NCBI GenBank assembly: GCA_027924585.1
Contig: BSBM01000050.1
Span: 3,596,001-3,660,000, forward strand
Reading direction: 5' to 3'
Source of the DNA: Larix kaempferi
Taxonomy: Eukaryota; Streptophyta; Pinopsida; Pinales; Pinaceae
Length of the DNA stretch: 64,000 nt
The position numbers were made by a program, and so were the translations under genes. Below, in pieces: positions 33,079 through 42,278 of this stretch (its first letter is position 1; each line of letters opens with the position of its first letter). The notes under the pieces were generated by a model. That model made no database searches, was not told where the DNA came from, and saw only the letters and a list, made by a program, of their open reading frames with translations.

Positions 33079-34281
33079 TTGAGAACGAACCATCCTTGTT
33101 CTATCTGCGGGGTCTATGGCCATTACACACATACTTGCCCACATTTGGAGCGAGCTCGGCAACTTTGGGTTGACGATGCCCATCGCCAAGGGCAGGCAGC
33201 TCCTCAAGCGCAGCCCAACCCCCCACAACCTCAGCATCCACCTTTGGTGTTGCAAAACCCCTTACCAACCCAAGGTGTGGTGAACACCCAGCCATTGGCC
33301 CCCCCTCAAGCCAACGCGCAACCACAACAACAACAGATCACATACGCCTCTCCTGATCAACCCATGTTTGACTCAGGTACCCACCACTTGTTGATGATGT
33401 CTTCCGCTGATGTCAACCTTCAGACTCGCCGGAACCAATATGGCTCCACCTCTGAAGCCCCTCCCACTGATAAAACCACTAACGCTCATCCCACTGATCA
33501 AGCGTTACGTATCCCTCCCCCTCCGGTAGATGGCGCTTCCAAAGCAGCTCGTTTCCCACTTCGTCGTATCAACAATAACCCCAATGCGCGCGCTGCGTCA
33601 AACTACAACATTGTAGACGACCTAGCCCAATCTCCCGCAGCCATGTCTGCGTTAGAAGTCTTGAAGAACTGCCCTTCCCAGCGCAAGACTTTACTCTCAG
33701 CCATTGGGGCTATTGACCCAAATGATTCGAATTTGATGGCATATGATTTGGACCAGTCCGAACCATGCCTGCCTTCCACCTTAGCATTCCAAGTTTCTGT
33801 TTCCATTCGGAATCTTGTCATCCATCGATGCATCATCGATGAGGGTGCCTCCACATGCATTATGTCTACATTCGTATGGCAGAAGTTGGGATCCCCTACC
33901 CTACAGCATTCCACCACTGCGTTGCGTGCCTACGACGGTCGTTCGGCTCAGCCCCAAGGCCTCCTAGCCAATGTCCCTGTCCAGTTAGGTGGTAAAACCA
34001 TCCTCATCGATATCGAGTTCATCAACGCCCAGCTTGATTACAACCTCTTACTCGGTCGCAGCTACATGTATGCTATGCGGGCGGTCGCTTCCTCTGTCTT
34101 TCGTACCATGATGTTCCCCCATGATGGACGCGTGGTTAAGATCGACCAACTTACTTACTATGATCCAAATGCTCCCACTGCACCCGAAAATGTTCTCCCA
34201 TGGTGGAACAACCGGTCAGTAGTGCTGCTACCTCATTTGTTTCCTCTTTGGGACCTGGAGTTTACTCAGACCCACCGATGA
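33079..34281 (+). CDS. pro: Element C nucleocapsid knuckle plus aspartic protease
   Basis: This 400-codon open stretch is in the gag frame. It opens with a perfect zinc knuckle CSICGVYGHYTHTC (CX2CX4HX4C), then a Gln/Pro-rich linker, the NYNIVDDLAQSPAAM hinge and a retropepsin domain. The active site is DEGAS at 33838-33852 and the closing motif is YNLLLGRSYMY. DEGAS instead of DTGA is usual in the Tat lineage. The protease would cut gag-pol. The end (…QTHR) is out of frame with what follows; the next coding block continues one phase back (-1) from about 34200. All expected catalytic residues of the domain are present. Confidence 0.82.
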   Translation: MRTNHPCSICGVYGHYTHTCPHLERARQLWVDDAHRQGQAAPQAQPNPPQPQHPPLVLQNPLPTQGVVNTQPLAPPQANAQPQQQQITYASPDQPMFDSGTHHLLMMSSADVNLQTRRNQYGSTSEAPPTDKTTNAHPTDQALRIPPPPVDGASKAARFPLRRINNNPNARAASNYNIVDDLAQSPAAMSALEVLKNCPSQRKTLLSAIGAIDPNDSNLMAYDLDQSEPCLPSTLAFQVSVSIRNLVIHRCIIDEGASTCIMSTFVWQKLGSPTLQHSTTALRAYDGRSAQPQGLLANVPVQLGGKTILIDIEFINAQLDYNLLLGRSYMYAMRAVASSVFRTMMFPHDGRVVKIDQLTYYDPNAPTAPENVLPWWNNRSVVLLPHLFPLWDLEFTQTHR

Positions 34282-35420
34282 CATTCACTTTCCAATCCAT
34301 TCCTCCCCCGTCATCTACGCCCGAAGTGTCTGACCTATGTACCCTCTCCCACGATAACCAACCAACTACCAATCAGCCACCCTTGTTGCCTAAACCACCA
34401 CTGGTACCTAGCCACATTGGTGTTACACCTATTCACACTATCCCCTTCCTAGTCCCTCCTTCGGGAGTAGTAAGCGCCCCGGTTATGGCTACCCTCAGCC
34501 TCCCTGGGTTAACCTTGGGATTACCCGTATGGTATCTTTCGCCTCCCGTTCGCCCGCTGACACCTGATGTCGTCCTCCAACCGGTGCAACCCATGGCTAC
34601 TACCACTCAGCCACCCCCCGGTGTCTCTACCCCTTCGTCCTCCACGACTCCTCCCCCTACTCCCAAACCCACTGGGGGCAGAGGTCCCCAACCTTACACT
34701 GCTGTCCCGCCTCCCAAGACAGTCAAAAACCCCCCAGTATTTCGTGCCCCTCCCAAATGCTCATTGTGCGACGAGTTAGGCCATGCGACTCATCAGTGTC
34801 CATAGTTACCAGCATTACAGAAGCACATGCTGATGCTCAACGACGACCCCAACATCCCGATTGTCGAACTCAACCCCACCCCCAAGCCTAAAGATAAATC
34901 CTTGCGTACCAACCACCCTTGTGCTATATGTGGTGTTTACGGGCACTACTCACATCATTGTCCCGATCTCCCAGATTACAGAGCAGCTCTCTATGAGATG
35001 AACAATCTGGATCTTGAGACGGCACCTACCACTATTCAGGAGATTCACCCCCCGATCTCACCCCCATCCGGGGAGGTCAACACCATTTACATGATCTCTT
35101 CCACTCCCATTCCTACGTCAACCGATTTGATGACCCAGACTTTCCGTACTGATGAGGAGATTCTTGAGGCACTCACTGCCCCGGAGTATCCATGGGATGA
35201 TATGCACCATCGTTCGTATTTCCTCCCAGAAGCATCTTCCTCTAGCACCGCTACCCAATTTGCGGTTGAATCCAAAGACTTCCTTCCCACTAAGGTCGAC
35301 TGGTTCAAGGACCCTATTCCTACTCCTGACGCCTTCGAGGAAGGTAACATGGCTACATCTCACCTGTCATCCAAATTGATATCGCTGCCCCCGGGAGTGC
35401 CCCTGAACTCATCACTTTAG
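34200..35420 (+). pseudogene. Element C inter-domain region with two extra CCHC zinc knuckles
   Basis: Between protease and RT lies a ~400-codon region in its own phase, interrupted by one TAG at 34803-34805. A Pro/Thr-rich stretch leads to CSLCDELGHATHQC (about 34768-34810), then after the TAG a second knuckle CAICGVYGHYSHHC (34919-34960). The second is almost the same as the gag knuckle at 33094, so a duplication is likely. The region ends with PWDDMHHRSYFLP, which element A shares, followed by the approach to RT. Element A has no knuckles here. Nucleic-acid binding beside the RT is the plausible role, by inference. Confidence 0.72.
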
Positions 35421-36870
35421 GAGCCTTCTGCAGTAAGCAAGAAATTGAGGAATACACTAACCTCTTCCGAGAGTTCCGTGATGTCTTTGCCTGGTCCTAT
35501 ACCGAAATGCCCGGTCTTGACCCCGCCATTATCGAGCACCACATTGACACATGGCCTGATGTACCCCCTGTCCATCAGAAACAGCGTCCCATACATCCCT
35601 CAAAGCTCCCAGCTGTTAAAGCAAATATTGAGAAGCTACGCAAGGCAGGGTTCATTTATCCTATTTCCTATACCACTTGGGTTTCAAACCCCATTCCCGT
35701 TAACAAAAAACAATTCACCATCCGAGTATGCACTGACTTCCGCGATTTAAACCACGCTTGTCCCAAGGATAATTTCCCCACGCCATTTATTGACCAGCTC
35801 ATTGATGCATGTGCGGGGCATGAAGTCCTCTCTTTCATGGACGGTTTTTCTGGATACAACCAGATTCAGATCCGTAAGGAAGACCAGTACAAAACTTCCT
35901 TTACTACCCCGTGGGGCACCTTTGCCTATCGCGTCATGCCTTTCGGCCTCAAAAATGCTGGTGCCACTTTCCATCGGCCCATGACCTATTGCTTTCACGA
36001 CTTGGTCCATATCCTGCTAGTCTATCTTGATGACCTTACAGCTCATTCCCGGAAACGATCAGACCACCTCAACGACCTTCGGCAAATTTTTCTGCGTTGT
36101 CGCAAATACCAAATCCGCTTGAACCCACACAAGTGTGTTTTTTGCGTTCCAGCAGGCCGATTGTTGGGTTTCATTGTTTCCCAGAAAGGAATTACTGTTG
36201 ATCCCCTAAAAGTCCAAGCCATCTTAGACCTTCCTGCTCCTCGCACGCTCCGGCAGCTCCAAAGTCTACAGGGGCGATCCAATTTCCTTCGACGCTTCGT
36301 CCCTGATTACGCCACTACCGTTCACAGTTTCTTGCGCCTACTCCGTACCCACATACCCTTTGTCTGGGATGAGCAAGTCAAAGCCGCCTTCGAATCCCTC
36401 AAGAAAGCTCTCACGCAAGCTCCCTTGATCTCCCCTCCAGATTTCTCTCAGGACTTCATCCTCTACGTCTCGGCATCCGAGCATGCTGTGTCTGGAGTCT
36501 TGGTTCAAGAAGACGTCTCTCACCAAGAGCATGTCATTTACTACGTTAGCCAGACCTTGTCTGGTCCACCTTTACGTTACCCATATGAGGAGAGACTCAC
36601 CCTAGTTGTGGTCTTTTCTGTCCAAAAACTGTGACACTATATCTTACTTAGTCATACCACAGTCGTTGCTGACTCCAACCCCATGGTCTACCTCCTAAAT
36701 CGGTGACTACTGCAAGGTCGTGTTGCTAAATGGGTCATTATCCTCCAGGAATATGACCTCACTTTCCGAACACCTAAGAGCACTAAAGCCCTTGCGCTTG
36801 CCCAGCTTATTACTGATCTACCTTCCCTTCTCCCGGCCCCACAAATCTCCGACGAGTTACCCAACAACCA
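35390..36870 (+). pseudogene. pol: Element C reverse transcriptase and degenerate RNase H
   Basis: The frame 35507-36634 carries a full Ty3/gypsy RT: CTDFRDLNHACPKDNFPTPF, SFMDGFSGYNQI, FAYRVMPFGLKNAGATF, catalytic YLDDL (about 36027), and the LPAPRTLRQLQSLQGRSNFLRRF connection. RNase H follows. Its first block reads YVSASEHAVSGVL, with Ser where the first catalytic Asp is expected. Its last block (KALALAQLI) lacks the final Asp. TGA codons at 36632-36634 and 36704-36706 replace conserved Trp positions. The RNase H copy therefore looks inactive by residue loss as well as by stops. RT starts one phase back from the upstream frame near 35390, beside a run of five C. Confidence 0.85.
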
Positions 36871-36871
36871 T

Positions 36872-38143
36872 TTGTTCACTATCTCGTCTGATGACCCATG
36901 GTACGGTGATATTTTGTTATACCTGCGCACGCAGAAGTTCAGACCCAAAGTCACCCGTAATGAACGCCGTCGCATCCGTCACCAGGCCTCTCGATATCTC
37001 CTCTTAGGTGATGTCCTTTACCGGCGAGGAGTTGACACCATTCTTCGTCGTTGCCTTACACACGAGGAAGCTGAATACGTCCTTAACGACTGTCATAGCG
37101 GTGCCTGCGGCGGCCATTTCTCCGGAATGGCTACTGCCCAAAAGGTTGTCCGCGCCGGATACTTCTGGCCCACACTTTTCACCGACTGCATCACTGCGGT
37201 CAAGCATTGCCATAACTGCCAACTTTTTGCCCCCAAGTCCCGGACACCACCCGCTCCGTTACACCCAGTCGTCACCGTTGGTCCCTTTTGTAAGTGGGAC
37301 ATCGACTTCATGGAATGTAGACCTTCGTCTGCCAACGACCACAAATACATAATTGTCACCGTAGATTACTTCACCAAATGGGCCGAAGCCATGCCTACCT
37401 TCAATTGTACCGCTGACACAGCTGCCCGTTTCTTTTTTAACCATGTTATCACTCGATTCGGGGTTCCTAAGCAGTTAGTCTCAGACCATGGTTCGCACTT
37501 CGAAGATTTCGTTTGGCGTGAGCTATCCACCCTACTCAAATTTGAACATCAGTACTCCTCTGCTTACTACCCCCAAGGGAATGGCCAAGTAGAGGCCATT
37601 AACAAAATCCTCAAAACCATCCTTCAACGCACCGTTGACCGACATAAGTCCAATTGGCACCACATGCTCTTCCCCGCCTTATTGGCTTATCGTACATCCA
37701 CCAAGACCGCCACTGGTTTTACCCCATTTCACTTAGTTCACGGTGTAGAGTCTGTCCTCCCCATTGAGTGTCAGATACCTGCCTTGCAAATCGCCATCGA
37801 GCTTCTCCCCGACACCTCCCCACTCGAGCAACGTCTGCTATCCCTTGAACAAGCCGATGAAGACCGTCGTGCCGCTCTCCAGACCATTGAAGCTGCCAAG
37901 AACCGCTCCAAAGCTGGTTACGACAAACATGTACACCCTCGAACTTTCCACGAAGGGGACCTTGTCCTCGCCTATGACCAAGCCCATGATAAAACCGGTA
38001 AAGGGAAGTTCGAATCCATGTGGCAAGGCCCTTACATCGTGCAGACTTGTCTCGGCAAGGGGGCATACATCTTAGCCGACTCTAAAGGTCACCCTTTGCG
38101 CAACCCGCGTAATGGGTTGTACCTTAAACGTTTTTATCCTTAA
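36872..38143 (+). CDS. pol: Element C integrase
   Basis: This open frame of 423 codons covers the integrase. The HHCC domain reads CHSGACGGHF with CHNCQ. The catalytic core has DIDFMEC (Asp 1), VSDHGSHF (Asp 2) and NGQVEAINK (Glu), and the C-terminal domain has EGDLVLAYDQ..GKGKFESMWQGPYIV. It ends GLYLKRFYP followed by TAA. No chromodomain follows. All three catalytic residues and the zinc ligands are present, so this is the most intact enzyme in the window. It belongs to the same frame as RT, separated by two TGA codons. It would insert the cDNA with the 5 bp stagger seen in its own TSD. Confidence 0.9.
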   Translation: MFTISSDDPWYGDILLYLRTQKFRPKVTRNERRRIRHQASRYLLLGDVLYRRGVDTILRRCLTHEEAEYVLNDCHSGACGGHFSGMATAQKVVRAGYFWPTLFTDCITAVKHCHNCQLFAPKSRTPPAPLHPVVTVGPFCKWDIDFMECRPSSANDHKYIIVTVDYFTKWAEAMPTFNCTADTAARFFFNHVITRFGVPKQLVSDHGSHFEDFVWRELSTLLKFEHQYSSAYYPQGNGQVEAINKILKTILQRTVDRHKSNWHHMLFPALLAYRTSTKTATGFTPFHLVHGVESVLPIECQIPALQIAIELLPDTSPLEQRLLSLEQADEDRRAALQTIEAAKNRSKAGYDKHVHPRTFHEGDLVLAYDQAHDKTGKGKFESMWQGPYIVQTCLGKGAYILADSKGHPLRNPRNGLYLKRFYP

Positions 38144-38248
38144 AAATAGCTCGCGGCCCCACTGGTCCGCATTGTACAGTTTGCTCTCTTTTTTGTTTTC
38201 CACATTTTTTGTCGCAATCTTACATTCCTCATTTTTGCATGACCACAG
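38144..38248 (+). promoter_or_regulatory. Pyrimidine-rich spacer with acceptor-like end before second RNase H ORF
   Basis: The 105 bp spacer is T-rich (TTTGCTCTCTTTTTTGTTTT and further T/C runs) and ends GCATGACCACAG directly before ATG. This looks like a branch, polypyrimidine tract and AG acceptor. It could allow a spliced RNA to express the downstream ORF. This is inference; no transcript data are available. Confidence 0.4.
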
Positions 38249-38677
38249 ATGGACCATCTTCCACCTCACTACATTGGCTTCTCCGATGGAGCAAGCCGCT
38301 GGTCTCCCAACCTGGCTTCTGCAGCGTGGGTCTTATATTCCCCTTCCCATGAAATGATTCACCTTGACGGAATCTGTATAGGCGCTGCTACCAATAACCA
38401 GGCGGAGTATGATGCTGTGACCGGTCTCCTGACTGCTGCCCTCCAGATGGGCATACGTCACCTCCATGTGTTCCTTGACTCCCAGCTGTTTGTCTCCCAG
38501 CTCAACAACTACTACCAGGTGCGTGATCCCTGCCTCTTTAGGAAATTCCTGCGCACAAAACAACTCAGCCGACAATTTGAATCCATCACATTCACCCATG
38601 TCCCAAGATCTCAAAATAGTGTCACGGATCAAATGGCCAACAACATCCTAGATTGGCACATCAATCACACCATGTAA
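38249..38677 (+). CDS. Element C second RNase H (plant/archaeal-type) as separate ORF after integrase
   Basis: A 142-codon ORF starts with ATG and encodes a full RNase H fold. FSDGAS gives Asp13, NNQAEYDAV gives Glu53, VFLDSQLFV gives Asp77 and NSVTDQMAN gives Asp127, so the four acidic catalytic residues are all present. The spacing and the GAATNNQAEY block fit the archaeal/plant-type RNase H known as a second RNase H in Tat elements. In those elements I know it between the gypsy RNase H and integrase; here it follows integrase and has its own ATG. The ORF is intact, in contrast to the pol-encoded RNase H with its missing acids, so it may supply the activity. It would remove RNA from RNA-DNA hybrids. 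Confidence 0.85.
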   Translation: MDHLPPHYIGFSDGASRWSPNLASAAWVLYSPSHEMIHLDGICIGAATNNQAEYDAVTGLLTAALQMGIRHLHVFLDSQLFVSQLNNYYQVRDPCLFRKFLRTKQLSRQFESITFTHVPRSQNSVTDQMANNILDWHINHTM

Positions 38678-38714
38678 AATCTCCATCCTGCATAGCATCT
38701 CATAAAAATATATA

Positions 38715-39010
38715 AAAACCCAAAAAGATTGCAAGGGGCATCCACGTGCCTATCATCCCATAAACATTTGCATCCATGTGCAATAAAAAATACATACACG
38801 GGAATCCACGTGCCTAGTCCTACATATATAGTGTTGCGTCCATGTGCAATACATCACATAACATACACAAGGGGCATCCATGTGCCCAACATCCTATACT
38901 ACTTGCATCCACGTGCCATGTAAAACATATCACAAACCATAATGCGCATCCACGTGCGTACAACTAAACAACATCATACAACAAGGTGCATCCACGTGCA
39001 TATATATATA
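38715..39010 (+). repeat. Array of GCATCCACGTGC motifs (G-box) in element C
   Basis: Eight or so copies of GCATCCACGTGC or close variants (GCATCCATGTGC) are spaced ~30-50 bp apart, ending in a short TA run. Most contain CACGTG, the G-box core bound by plant bZIP and bHLH factors. Spacers are AT-rich and not conserved. Confidence 0.8.
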
Positions 39011-39150
39011 TATCAAAAAATACATGTTCAGTGCTATACATGTCCTGAGTACCCCTTTACTCAGCTATACAAAACATGGCTATACATCCCTAAAGCCTCA
39101 TCAAAATACATGCCGTAGCTACAAAACTCGGGGGGAGTCACCTGCACTCC

Positions 39151-39450
39151 CTAATGAGAGTCGTATCCTGCATCACTGCCTGCATCGGCTACCTCTGAGT
39201 CCTCCCCCCTCTCCTCCTCCGGCAAGTCCTCATCTCCTACGGGCTCCTGTGCCCGTGCCCGGTCCACCAAGATCGCCACCCGGATCGCTATGGATCTGAA
39301 CTCTCGGGGTGCCATCATGCAATCCTGAACCACGTCCGGATGGACATCCCGCCATCCCTCGTCGGTCACCCCTATCAGCAAACGGTCTAGTAGTGCCCGT
39401 ACCGACTCCAGCGTCCCCTCTGCATCACGGCGACGGACCTCTCCTCACCC
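39151..39450 (-). CDS. Antisense acidic reading frame in element C (possible)
   Basis: On the minus strand a frame without ATG runs from about 39450 to 39151. It contains LESVRALLDRLLIGVTDEGW, then APREFRSIAIRVAILVDRARAQ and an acidic tail (EERGEDSEVADAGSD). Base composition is GC-richer than its flanks. Antisense ORFs between integrase and 3' LTR are known in some Tat-type elements such as maize Grande. This one is short, has no clear start and may be a remnant of such an ORF or chance. Confidence 0.35.
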
Positions 39451-39912
39451 AAGCAGAGCTGGAACGGCCACAATCCCCCTCCGTGCCACATGACCTGGCG
39501 GTGGCCTCGGGCCCACATCTGCAGATCACCCAAATGTCAGTCACAGTATATCAATCTACTATCATATATATAAAACTTGACATCCATAACATGCAGGTAT
39601 GAGTTTGACGGAATACCTGTATCTCCCGGATCTGAAATCGGCCGGTCGGATCGTCCAGTAATGCCACCTCAGCTCTAGTCCACTCTGATCACAAGTCAAA
39701 GTCAAATAGTACAAATGACACATGTCATGTTGGACCCACTCACTATTTATAGTCAGTTGACTTTTTCCTGTTTTGGCCATTCTGAACCCATACGGAGTCC
39801 GTTTCTCGAACCGTTTCCACCATTGGAATCAGCACGACGAGACCATCATGATGGTCCTATCGTTGCATTATTTTTTCCCCATCATTCTTTTCCCATTTTT
39901 CAGACACCACTC

Positions 39913-40245
39913 GTCACCTTGGGTTGCGTGCCACATCGGCCGTTCTCCGTTTTTCACATATTTTATATCATTGGATTCTTTTTTCCGCGCCGGTGATGAT
40001 GCTTGAGATCATTTCTCGCTCTCACCCTCATATTTTTCGGGTCTTTTTCCAAAAACACCCCTAGTCACCTCGGTTTACGTGCCACATCGGCCGTTCTCTA
40101 TTTTTGGCACTCTTTATATCGCCGGATTCATTTTTCCGAGCTCATGATGATGCTTGAGATCATTTCTCGCTCTCACCTGGCACAGTTTCAACATTGTGTC
40201 CCAACACCTTGCTGCCTCGGTTTGCGTGCCACATCAACCGCCATC
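39913..40245 (+). repeat. ~150 bp tandem repeat in element C 3' region
   Basis: The block with GCGTGCCACATCGGCCGTTCTC and GATGATGCTTGAGATCATTTCTCGC occurs twice with a ~151 bp period, followed by a partial third copy. The palindrome-like GATGATGCTTGAGATCATT is kept in both full copies. Confidence 0.85.
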
Positions 40246-40742
40246 GTATTGTTCCACACATTTACATGAGCCATTCACTCCTGTCATACTGCAAATGTTT
40301 CGTTATTTTGCCACCATTTCATTCACCCCGCAAGGAGGCCCACCAGTGTTCCCCCCCCCACCCTTGTTCTTGGTCATCATACATGTTCCTTGATTGAACA
40401 CTTCCTCCTTGCCTGGCCATTCCTTTTGTTCGGTATAATTTTATCCCTTTTTCGGGCCGGACAAGTCCTTTACGACAAAGGCACTTAGGGAGTTTCTGTT
40501 AAGCTCTTTTCTGACTCCTAAAACAATGAAAAGATCGCCGAGCAATCTTGTTTCCTTTCATGCTCGTTAAAGTACCTGAAAGGGCGTCTATCTGGTATAA
40601 GTTTACCCCTTTTCCGGACCTGGTAGACTAATTACGAAAAAGGAATACTCTAGTCACACCGGCTAGAAGAGTTCTTCATTGCATCCTTTTATGCTTCTTT
40701 GGGCCTTGGAGACTAAATCTACGAAAAAGCAACCCCCTGGAG

Positions 40743-40939
40743 TCTTCTTATTTGCTTTCAGACTCTCTAAAATTGAAAGCAACCATGAGCACGAACTGTC
40801 CTGGGCTCATAAAATCTACACGACAGTACCATTCCATCATTTCATAGTCTTCTTATTGCTTTCAGACTCCTTAAAATTGAAAGCAACCACGAGCATGAAC
40901 TGTCCTAGGCTCGTAAAATCCACACGACAGTACCATTTT
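40743..40939 (+). repeat. ~106 bp tandem repeat with internal hairpin in element C
   Basis: Two copies start GTCTTCTTATT(T)GCTTTCAGACT and end CACGACAGTACCATT. Each contains the inverted pair TTGCTTTCA/TGAAAGCAA around a ~13 bp loop, so each copy can form a hairpin. Confidence 0.85.
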
Positions 40940-41035
40940 ACACTCACTTCTTCTAGTTCCTTAACCCATGAAGAAGTCATCCCGTGCCTCCAGGCACTAC
41001 GGTCGATCATCTCGGCAGCACCCCCAATCAGGTCG

Positions 41036-41195
41036 CCTTTGTTCAGAGTATTCTGCAGTCTCCTCCCATTTTATTCTAGCTTGAGTCTCCCTCAGCCCAG
41101 TCACCATCCCAGACACAATACAGCTATGATCCCTTTCCCATCAGTCAGTTTCATATGCTGCCCGATCACTCCCATTATCATACTCTGAACAAAGG
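41036..41195 (+). repeat. 16 bp inverted repeat in element C 3' region
   Basis: CCTTTGTTCAGAGTAT at 41036-41051 is the exact reverse complement of 41180-41195. The arms are separated by 128 bp. Confidence 0.85.
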
Positions 41196-41950
41196 AAGTT
41201 TGAGTCCACCCACTCTACTTGCCCAGTTATTCCCTCCCAGTTTGGTCAGTCCTGCCATCAGTACTATCACATTTCGGTTCTCCACCTCGCGCTCCTGTCA
41301 AGGAAACATCATTGCCTTGATAGTTGCAGGTCTCCCTCTGTCGACGAAAACCCCTCTATTCCAGAGGATAGGCCCAGAGGTCCCTACGCCTTAGACTTAT
41401 CACCATCTGTGGTAAGTGCCTACGGACCATTCTGAGAGGAGTCATCATTGCCTCTCCGAGTGGTTGTTTCTCACATGCTCGACTTCAACACCTTGATCGC
41501 ATCGTCGAGAATCGTGTAGGGTTACATTCCTTCAGTTTTTAGTCGAAGACCCCGGATTTCCCCCGACTCTAGCACATTGGTGAGTCACTTCGGAACACCC
41601 AGTTATATGTTCCCATGGATGTCCGGGCTGCGTTGGCGATTGTATTCGGAAGCCATCCAATTACATGCTTCCTTAAGTACCCAGTTTCAGTCTCATATCA
41701 GTTCCAGTTCAGTGTACCATTGCGAGTGTACCCCTTGTCACTCCGATCCAGCAGCTCATCAGTTCCTTTGGTACCACACTCAGTAGCACTGTCATCATTC
41801 CAGTGTATCAATTCTTCAGCTCAGACATGGTCAGCCCAGCAGTATGTCCCAGATTTGTGTCCCCTCTAGACCCTTATGATGTACACCGTGGTTCTCTATG
41901 TGTCTTACAGGTCCCTCTTTTCGGGCCTCACAGTTCTTTTTATGTATCTT

Positions 41951-42133
41951 GATACGAGCATGGGTATGCCCGCCTCGTCCATATATTGAGATTCTGCCTC
42001 ATTCAGTATTTGAGGCCATGTATATTTCAGGACCCCATTGTTATTATTATGTTATATCCTGATACGAGCATGGGAATGCCCGCCTCGTCCATATGATCAG
42101 ATGATTCCTCATCCATTATTGAGGTTATGTACT
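41951..42133 (+). repeat. 110 bp direct repeat in element C 3' region
   Basis: GATACGAGCATGGG(T/A)ATGCCCGCCTCGTCCATAT occurs at 41951 and again at 42061, with partly conserved flanks (CCTCAT..TATTGAGG..ATGTA). Confidence 0.85.
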
Positions 42134-42265
42134 TTTAGTTCTTGCAGTTTGTTCAGGATCGTTGTTCTGGGCTTCAGTTTGTTTCTTCTCTTCTCCATAC
42201 CCCAGGAAAACCATATATGACTTATGATGTCCATCGGCCATACGATGAGCTCCTGCCCTCGCACA

Positions 42266-42278
42266 TCAGGGGGCAATC
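42266..42278 (+). other. Element C polypurine tract
   Basis: The purine-rich tract TCAGGGGGCAATC directly precedes the 3' LTR start TGTTAAC. Confidence 0.7.

Larger units (their letters stand above)
38678..42278 (+). other. Element C long repeat-rich 3' region
   Basis: About 3.6 kb lie between the second RNase H and the PPT without a sense coding frame of substance. The region is built from short local duplications, listed separately: a CACGTG array, a ~150 bp repeat, a ~106 bp repeat, an inverted repeat and a 110 bp repeat. An antisense acidic frame lies at 39151-39450. The rest shows nothing I can identify. Long repeat-rich 3' regions are usual in Tat-type elements. Confidence 0.65.

Noticed and set aside
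32494-33255. 253-codon minus-strand frame opposite the element C gag
   Set aside because: It is the antisense shadow of the Gln/Pro-rich gag tract; the plus strand has the zinc knuckle and continuous homology to element A.
32665-34805. Programmed TAG readthrough in element C
   Set aside because: Three TAG codons at scattered Gln-type positions, together with TGA at Trp positions, look like mutations. A regulated system would have a single stop at the gag-pol border.
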